Assembly: GCA_963833655.1 (NCBI GenBank)
Contig: CAWHYL010000004.1
Span: forward strand, 682,001 to 746,000
Direction: 5' to 3'
Source of the DNA: 3-1-20CM-4-69-9 sp963833655
GTDB taxonomy: Bacteria > Actinomycetota > Thermoleophilia > Gaiellales > Gaiellaceae
Length of the DNA stretch: 64,000 nt
Made by a program: the position numbers and the translations under genes. Shown here in pieces: positions 58,637 through 64,000 of this stretch (the first letter of the stretch is position 1; every line of letters begins with the position of its first letter). The notes under the pieces are model-generated. The model was given only the letters and a program-made list of their open reading frames with translations. It ran no database searches and was not told where the DNA came from.

Positions 58637-60309
58637 CAGCCGAGCCGCTCGCGCATTGCCGAGACGAGGTCGTCCAGCTTCACCGCTTCGTCTTCCCCTT
58701 TCGCGCGTTCCCGCAAATCCACCGTATCGTCTTCTACTGCTTTTCGCCCCACGGTCAGCCGAAACGGGCAGCCGATGAGATCGGCGTCGGCGAACTTCTC
58801 CCCCGCGCGCGCGTCACGGTCGTCGAGCAGCACGTCGAACCCCGCGCCGTCGAGCGCCGCCGCGGCGCGCTCGGCGGGCTCCTCGGCAGCGGGTAGCGCG
58901 ACGATATGGACGTCGTACGGCGCAACAGAAAGCGGCCACGTGATGCCGCGGTCGTCGTGATGCTGCTCGACGATCGCCGCCATCGTTCGCGCGGGACCGA
59001 TGCCGTAGCTGCCCATGACGAGGGGCTTCTCCTCGCCGTCTTCGTCCAGGAACGTCGCCCCGAACGGCACGGAGTAGAAGGTACCGAGCTTGAAGATGTG
59101 GCCGAGCTCGATTGCCGGCTCTTCGATGAGCTTGCCGCCGCAGAGGACACAGGCGTCGCCCTCGTTCGCCTGCCGGATGTCTGCGAATTCCGGGTTGTAG
59201 TCGCGGCCGGCCTCGACCCCGCGCAAATGCCAGCCGTCTCGGTTCGCGCCGGCCACGAACTGACCCTCGCGTAGCGCGTCGTCGGCGAGGATGTCGATCG
59301 TCAGCCCGACCGGCCCGAGCGAGCCACCGCCCGCCCCGAAGACGGCTCTGATCTCCTCGTCGCTCATCGGCCGGTACGTCTCACCGAGCGCAGTCACGAG
59401 CTTCTCGTCGCTCAGACGGTCGTCGCCGCGGACAAGTGCGAGCACCGGCCGCTCACCCACCATCACCGGCATCGCCTTCGAGGTCGCCGCGGAGTCGATC
59501 CCGAGGAAGTCGGCGAGCGTGTCGATCGTCGTGGCGCCGGGCGTCTCGACCTCCTCGGGGCGCTCGAGCGGCTCCGGGAACTCCGGCGCTCGCGGGATCC
59601 CGCGCGCCGCGTCGTAATCCGCGTAGTAGTCGCCGTTCTCGCAGCGGACGAGGATGTTCTCGCCTGCGTCGGCCGGCGCCATGAACCCCGACGACTCGCG
59701 GCCGCCCATCACGCCCGACTCGGCCTCGACGAAGTACGCCTCGAGGCCGCAGCGCTCCCAGATCCGCTCGTACGCGGCCTTGTGGGCGTCGAAGCTCTTG
59801 TCCAGCCCGGCCTCGTTCCGGTCGAAGGAGTACGAGTCCTTCATGATGAACTCGCGGACGCGCAGGAGGCCGCCGCGGGGCCGCGGCTCGTCGCGCTCTT
59901 TCGTCGAAAAGTGGTACCAGAGCTGCGGCAGCTGCTTGTACGACTGCAGCTCGCGCGCGTGGAACGTCATCGTCTCCTCGTGCGAGAACGGGAGGACGAA
60001 GTCGCGGCCGCCGTGGTCCTTGAGGTGGAAGACGATCGGGATCCCGATCCGGCCGCTCGTCCGCCACAGCTCCGCCGGCGTCAGCACGGGCTCGAGCATC
60101 TCTTGGCCGCCGATCGCGTTGATCTCCTCGCGGATGATCTGCACGACCTTCTGGTGGACGCGCCAGCCGAGCGGCAGGAACGTCCAGAGGCCCGTCCCGA
60201 CCTGACGGATGAAGCCTCCGCGGACGAGCAGCTTGTGGCTCGCCGCGTCCGCGTCGGCCGGCGGCTCGCGCAGCGTCGGCAGAAACAGCTTTGAAGCCCG
60301 GACGATCAT
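58636..60309 (-). CDS. proS: Prolyl-tRNA synthetase, bacterial type
   Basis: Charges tRNA-Pro; 557 aa, class II. Motif 1 surrounds QVGTGLWTFLPLGWRV; motif 2 is near ARELQSYKQLPQLWYHFSTKERDEPRPR (positions 113-140, key R-x-E and R-P-R); motif 3 is YGIGPARTMAA near 430. An editing INS domain lies between motifs 2 and 3 (about 230-370). The C-terminal anticodon domain is present. tRNA-Pro lies 0.4 kb downstream. Confidence 0.96.
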   Translation of the reverse strand: MIVRASKLFLPTLREPPADADAASHKLLVRGGFIRQVGTGLWTFLPLGWRVHQKVVQIIREEINAIGGQEMLEPVLTPAELWRTSGRIGIPIVFHLKDHGGRDFVLPFSHEETMTFHARELQSYKQLPQLWYHFSTKERDEPRPRGGLLRVREFIMKDSYSFDRNEAGLDKSFDAHKAAYERIWERCGLEAYFVEAESGVMGGRESSGFMAPADAGENILVRCENGDYYADYDAARGIPRAPEFPEPLERPEEVETPGATTIDTLADFLGIDSAATSKAMPVMVGERPVLALVRGDDRLSDEKLVTALGETYRPMSDEEIRAVFGAGGGSLGPVGLTIDILADDALREGQFVAGANRDGWHLRGVEAGRDYNPEFADIRQANEGDACVLCGGKLIEEPAIELGHIFKLGTFYSVPFGATFLDEDGEEKPLVMGSYGIGPARTMAAIVEQHHDDRGITWPLSVAPYDVHIVALPAAEEPAERAAAALDGAGFDVLLDDRDARAGEKFADADLIGCPFRLTVGRKAVEDDTVDLRERAKGEDEAVKLDDLVSAMRERLG

Positions 60310-60324
60310 CGTTGTCCGGGCAGA

Positions 60325-61461
60325 CTATTCGCCGAGCGGGATCAGCGACGCTTCGGCCATGGCCAACGCCGCAGGCTTGGCCATCTTGAGTCGTTTCGGG
60401 CGCTGCATCCCCTCCGCGATCCACCTGTCGATCTCGTGGAAGAGCTCGTCGATGAGGATGTCGGACGAAACCTTCTTCAGGACGCGTCCGTGCGCGTAGA
60501 CGAAGCCCGTGTCACGTCCGCCCGCGATCCCGAAGTCCGCGTCGCCGGCCTCGCCGGGGCCGTTCACCGCGCAGCCGAGCACCGCGACCTCGAAATGCTG
60601 CGGATACACATGCAGGCGTTCCTCGACCTGCTCAGCGAGCGTCTGCACGCCGACGTTGTCGCGCCCGCACGACGGGCACGCGATCATCACCGGCCCGCGC
60701 TCGCGCAGGCCCAGCGCCTTGAGGATCTCGAACGCAACCCTGACCTCCTCGACCGGGTCCGCCGTGAGCGAGACGCGCATCGTGTCGCCGATCCCGTCGA
60801 CGAGCAGCGCGCCCATCCCGACCGCGCTCTTGATCGAGCCGGAGAAGGGCGTCCCCGCCTCGGTCACGCCGAGGTGCAGCGGGTACGGCACCTTCTGCGA
60901 GAGCATCCGGTAGGCGCGGATCATCGTCGGCACGTGACTCGACTTCACCGAGATCTTGAAGTCGCGGAAGTCGAGGCTCTCGAGCAGCCGGACCTCCTCG
61001 AGCGCCGCCTCGACCAGCGCCTCTGCCTGGTCCTGCTGCGCCAGCTCCGACAGGTGCTTCGGGAGCGAGCCCGAGTTCGCGCCGATCCGCATCGGTATGG
61101 CGGCCTTCTGGGCGGCGCGCACGACCTGCGCCACCTTGTCGGAGCCGCCGATGTTGCCGGGATTGATCCGCACGGCTGCGACGCCCTGCTCGATCGCCTT
61201 CAGCGCGAGGCTCGCGTTGAAGTGGATGTCGGCGATCACGGGGATCGGCGACAGGCGGACGATCCGCCCCAGCGCCTCGGCATCCTCCGTCTTGGGCACG
61301 GCGACGCGGACGATCTCGCAGCCGGCCGAGGCGAGCGCCGCGATCTGCGCCGTCGTCGCCTCGACGTCGTGCGTCTTCGTCAGCGTCATCGACTGCACGA
61401 CGACGGGGGCGCCGCCGCCGATCTTCACGCCGCCGACGCTGATCTGCCGCTCGGAAGCCAT
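60325..61461 (-). CDS. ispG: 4-hydroxy-3-methylbut-2-enyl diphosphate synthase
   Basis: Reduces MEcPP to HMBPP in the DXP isoprenoid pathway, using a 4Fe-4S cluster. It is 378 aa: the TIM barrel starts SVGGVKIGGGAPVVVQSMT (residues 8-26), the cluster cysteines are in CPSCGR near 268 and LGCAVNGPGEA near 300. The frame is open upstream but similarity starts at the ATG (MASERQI). Operon with rseP and dxr. Confidence 0.96.
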   Translation of the reverse strand: MASERQISVGGVKIGGGAPVVVQSMTLTKTHDVEATTAQIAALASAGCEIVRVAVPKTEDAEALGRIVRLSPIPVIADIHFNASLALKAIEQGVAAVRINPGNIGGSDKVAQVVRAAQKAAIPMRIGANSGSLPKHLSELAQQDQAEALVEAALEEVRLLESLDFRDFKISVKSSHVPTMIRAYRMLSQKVPYPLHLGVTEAGTPFSGSIKSAVGMGALLVDGIGDTMRVSLTADPVEEVRVAFEILKALGLRERGPVMIACPSCGRDNVGVQTLAEQVEERLHVYPQHFEVAVLGCAVNGPGEAGDADFGIAGGRDTGFVYAHGRVLKKVSSDILIDELFHEIDRWIAEGMQRPKRLKMAKPAALAMAEASLIPLGE

Positions 61462-61475
61462 TCCCGGCTTCGAGT

Positions 61476-62702
61476 CTAGCCGCCTCCCAATCGGTTGATG
61501 TCGTTCGAAAGGCCGATGAACATCAGCACGAGGAAGAGCGCGATTCCGATCGCCGAGACGCGCTCGTAGATCTCCCGGCCGACCGCGCGGCCGCGCAGCC
61601 CTTCCACGATCGAGAACAGAATGTGACCGCCGTCGAGCGGCAGGAGCGGCAGCAGGTTGAGGAGCGCGAGCGAGAGGCTGACGAGCCCCGTCACCCACAG
61701 ATACCAGGCGAAGCTGATCGCGACGACGCGCTGGGACACGTCGACGATCCCCGTGGGCCCGGAGACCTCCTTCCGCCCGGATTTCGTCACCAGCCGCGGG
61801 AGGAACGTGAAGGTCGTCTTCGTCGCCCGCCAGTTGTCGTCGAGCATGTGGCCGAGCGCGCCGCCGACGCCGTACCGCTTCGTGTCCCAGCCGGGCTCGA
61901 ACCCGAGGACGTAGTGGCCGTTGAGCTTCTTCGGCCGCGCCGGGCCGAGCATTTTCGCCTTCGACCCGCGCAGGACCGTGACGGTGGTGAGCTTGCCGTT
62001 CGAGCTGCGAATCGCATACGAGACGTCGTCGAAGGTCGGCGTCTGCTGGGCGTTGACGGAGACGATCGTGTCGCCCGAGCGCAGGCCCATCGCCTGTGCC
62101 GGCGTTCCTTTCTCGACCCGCTTGACGGTGGTGTTGGTGTCGCCGGGCACGCCGATCATGTACGCCGCGAACACGAGGACGAGCGCCACGAGGATGTTCG
62201 CCCCGGGCCCGGCGAAGATGACGGCGATGCGCTTCCACGTCCGCTGGCGCCAATAGGCGTCGTCGGAGAGGGCGTCCCGCAGCTCGTTGACGCAGCGCTG
62301 GGCTGCGCGCGCGGCCGCCGGCGACAGCTCCGACTCGGCGACGGCGCGCTCGAGCTCCGGCAGATCCGCGCGCGCCGACTGCAGGTCGCCCGACTCGAGC
62401 GCACGCTGGACCCGTGCGGTCTTCGGAAACAGGCGCGGGTCCTCCTTGAGTGCCGGACCGAGCTGGACGTCCACGTCGGACGCGGCCGGCCGGTGCATGC
62501 CCGGGATCTTCACGTAGCCGCCGAGCGGGATCGCGCCGATGCCGTACTCGATGCCCTTGCGCCGCACCTTCACCAGCGCCGGCGGGAACCCGAGGTAGAA
62601 CCGGCGTGGGCTCATCCCGACCGCGCGTGCGACGAAGAAGTGGCCCGCCTCGTGGATGAGGATCAGGATCGCGAGCCCGACGATGGCGATGGCGATGTTC
62701 AT
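61476..62702 (-). CDS. rseP: RseP/SpoIVFB-type site-2 metalloprotease
   Basis: An intramembrane zinc protease, 408 aa. HEAGH is at residues 17-21 and the second motif NLLPLLPLDGGH near 365 supplies the third ligand. A PDZ domain (about 190-250) has the GLRSGDTIVSVN core. An inserted charged, helical segment (about 85-145, LFPKTARVQRALESGD) is longer than in E. coli. In actinobacteria such proteases act on anti-sigma factors and other single-pass proteins. ATGA overlap with dxr. Confidence 0.92.
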   Translation of the reverse strand: MNIAIAIVGLAILILIHEAGHFFVARAVGMSPRRFYLGFPPALVKVRRKGIEYGIGAIPLGGYVKIPGMHRPAASDVDVQLGPALKEDPRLFPKTARVQRALESGDLQSARADLPELERAVAESELSPAAARAAQRCVNELRDALSDDAYWRQRTWKRIAVIFAGPGANILVALVLVFAAYMIGVPGDTNTTVKRVEKGTPAQAMGLRSGDTIVSVNAQQTPTFDDVSYAIRSSNGKLTTVTVLRGSKAKMLGPARPKKLNGHYVLGFEPGWDTKRYGVGGALGHMLDDNWRATKTTFTFLPRLVTKSGRKEVSGPTGIVDVSQRVVAISFAWYLWVTGLVSLSLALLNLLPLLPLDGGHILFSIVEGLRGRAVGREIYERVSAIGIALFLVLMFIGLSNDINRLGGG

Positions 62703-63760
62703 GCGACCTTCAGAGTGCCTTCCGCGAGGCGCCGTGCGTCGTTGTCGGCGGCGATGAGCTCATCCAGGTCATCTGCCGCACTGATATCGGCGCCGGCGAG
62801 CGTTTCCTCGACGACGTCCGCGATCCCCAGGAACGGGAGCCGCCCATCGAGGAATGCAGCCACCGCGACCTCGTTCGCCGCGTTGTAGACGCAGGGCGCG
62901 GTTCCGCCCTCCTCGCCGGCGGCACGCGCCAGCGCCAGCAAAGAGAACGTGTCCAGATCAGGCGCGTGGAACTCGAGGGTCAGACCCGAAGCCAGGTCCA
63001 ATGCGGGCACGGGAGCTTCGGAGCGCTCCGGATAGGTCAGCGCGAACGAGATCGGGACGCGCATGTCCGGGTAGCCCAGGTGCGCGAGCGCGGCGCCGTC
63101 GCGAAGACGGACGAGCGCGTGCACGACCGAGCTCGGATGCACGACGACCTCGAGTTGCTCGTACGGCAGCCCGAACAGGAAATGCGCCTCGATCAGCTCG
63201 AGCCCCTTGTTCGCGAGCGTCGCCGAGTCGATCGTGATCTTCGGGCCCATGTTCCACGTCGGATGGGCGAGCGCCTCGTCGGGCGTGACGTCGGACAGCT
63301 CGTCGGGCGTCCGGCCGCGGAACGGCCCGCCCGACGCCGTGAGCACGAGCGAGTGCACCTGCTCCGGCGCTCGACCTTCGAGGCACTGGAACGCAGCCGA
63401 GTGCTCGCTGTCGACGGGGATCAGCCGCCCTCCGCCGCGCCGCTGGGCATCGAGGGCGAGGTCGCCGGCGGCGACAAGGCTCTCCTTGTTCGCGAGGGCG
63501 AGATCGACGCCGTGCTCGAGCGCCCACAGCGTCGCCGGCAGGCCGGCGAAGCCGACCACTGCGTTGAGGACGAGATCCGGCTCTGCCCGCTCCAGGAGCT
63601 CCGTCAGATCGCCGCCGACCTGGGTCAGCGGGGCAAGCCCGTCGACGGGCTGCGAGCCGGAGGCGGCGGCGACCAGCTCGAGCTCGGGATGCGCGTCGAC
63701 GATCTCCAGTGCCTGGCGCCCGATCGAGCCGGTGGCGCCGAGGAGCGCGATTCGCTTCAC
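62699..63760 (-). CDS. dxr: 1-deoxy-D-xylulose 5-phosphate reductoisomerase
   Basis: Commits DXP to isoprenoid synthesis. The NADPH motif is LLGATGSIGRQAL (residues 5-17). Catalytic and metal residues are in VDSEH (near 118), LTASGGPFR (near 143) and NKGLELIEAHFLF (near 184). At 353 aa it is about 40 residues shorter than usual; the gap falls in the NADPH-binding domain after VAAASGSQPVDGLAP. Operon dxr-rseP-ispG-proS-XRE. Confidence 0.94.
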   Translation of the reverse strand: MKRIALLGATGSIGRQALEIVDAHPELELVAAASGSQPVDGLAPLTQVGGDLTELLERAEPDLVLNAVVGFAGLPATLWALEHGVDLALANKESLVAAGDLALDAQRRGGGRLIPVDSEHSAAFQCLEGRAPEQVHSLVLTASGGPFRGRTPDELSDVTPDEALAHPTWNMGPKITIDSATLANKGLELIEAHFLFGLPYEQLEVVVHPSSVVHALVRLRDGAALAHLGYPDMRVPISFALTYPERSEAPVPALDLASGLTLEFHAPDLDTFSLLALARAAGEEGGTAPCVYNAANEVAVAAFLDGRLPFLGIADVVEETLAGADISAADDLDELIAADNDARRLAEGTLKVA

Positions 63761-63815
63761 GGCTCAAGTGTAGGTTCCGCCGACCCCGGTCAGGCGGGAC
63801 GGGCCAGGTGACGCT

Positions 63816-64000
63816 CTAGGCAAATCGCTGTCGCAGGGCGAGCACGTCGGCGACGAAGAGTCGCGTGACCTGGAACGGCCCGAGGCGGCGGACCGAGGCA
63901 GGTCCCTGATACCACGCGGCGAGCGCAAGCCGTTCGTCGCCGTTGAACTCGGCCAGAAGCTCACGCATGAAGGCAGCGCCCACGCGGATGTTTCCGGACA
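63816..64000 (-). CDS. Lytic transglycosylase, C-terminal fragment (5' end outside window)
   Basis: Minus-strand codons from the window edge read GNIRVGAAFMRELLAEFNGD, then ERLALAAWYQGPASVRRLG, and stop at 63816. This is the end of an SLT domain, whose usual form is NIxxGxxYLxxLLxxFxGDxxLALAAYNAGPxxV. It should cleave peptidoglycan glycan strands. The catalytic Glu lies beyond the edge. Confidence 0.8.
   Translation of the reverse strand, partial: SGNIRVGAAFMRELLAEFNGDERLALAAWYQGPASVRRLGPFQVTRLFVADVLALRQRFA

Overview
The window is GC-rich bacterial DNA with many GTG and TTG starts, tightly overlapping operons and an actinobacterial gene set: FtsK, RecA-RecX, RNase Y, MurT-GatD, GarA-type FHA plus FtsR-type MerR, an RsiG-like anti-sigma protein, Ku, Flp pilins and the DXP isoprenoid pathway. 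The mixture suggests a deep-branching actinobacterium of the Thermoleophilia/Gaiellales kind. That placement is inferred from gene content and was not tested by a search.

Layout. 1-8.4 kb: the C-terminal part of FtsK, a cytochrome P450, and a BMP-family nucleoside-type ABC transporter (binding protein, double ATPase, two permeases). 8.5-14.6 kb: a housekeeping run rodZ-cinA-thpR-recA-recX-rny. 14.5-25.1 kb: lysE, miaB, a sugar epimerase, miaA, a DapF homologue with both catalytic cysteines replaced, dapC-dapD, hflX-dut-nudix and murT-gatD. 25.3-30.7 kb: a secreted subtilase with Trp-rich repeats, a membrane protein carrying both GGDEF and HD-GYP domains, and a small repeat protein that may be self-regulated. 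30.7-37.3 kb: a class II amidotransferase, two primary-type sigma factors around a CpsB-like phosphatase, an orphan Flp pilin, a secreted beta-rich protein and uppP. 37.35-37.9 kb: a tandem duplication of about 290 bp that looks like two copies of a small-RNA gene. 38-48.7 kb: small membrane proteins, apt-merR-FHA-rsiG, manC-pgsA, a HutF-like amidohydrolase, a GH99-like protein, a second Flp pilin, and Ku with a coiled-coil neighbour.

From 48.7 kb the gene density drops and the content becomes accessory. A 47-bp perfect direct repeat matches the 3' part of an intact tRNA-Pro(GGG). Its copies, at 51229-51275 and 58172-58218, bound a 7.0-kb integrative element. The element carries a tyrosine integrase, a putative excisionase, a secreted HExxH metallopeptidase, a small exported protein with a paralogue just outside the element, a lipoprotein and several small proteins. 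Beyond the tRNA is the core operon dxr-rseP-ispG-proS-XRE, and the window ends inside a lytic transglycosylase.

The best candidates for undescribed biology are: the tandem putative sRNA pair with a shared palindrome upstream; the double-Ser DapF; the tRNA-Pro element with inferred integrase arm sites and its secreted cargo; and c-di-GMP signalling parts (GGDEF/HD-GYP enzyme, and an RsiG-like protein with one binding motif carrying a Q-to-H change).
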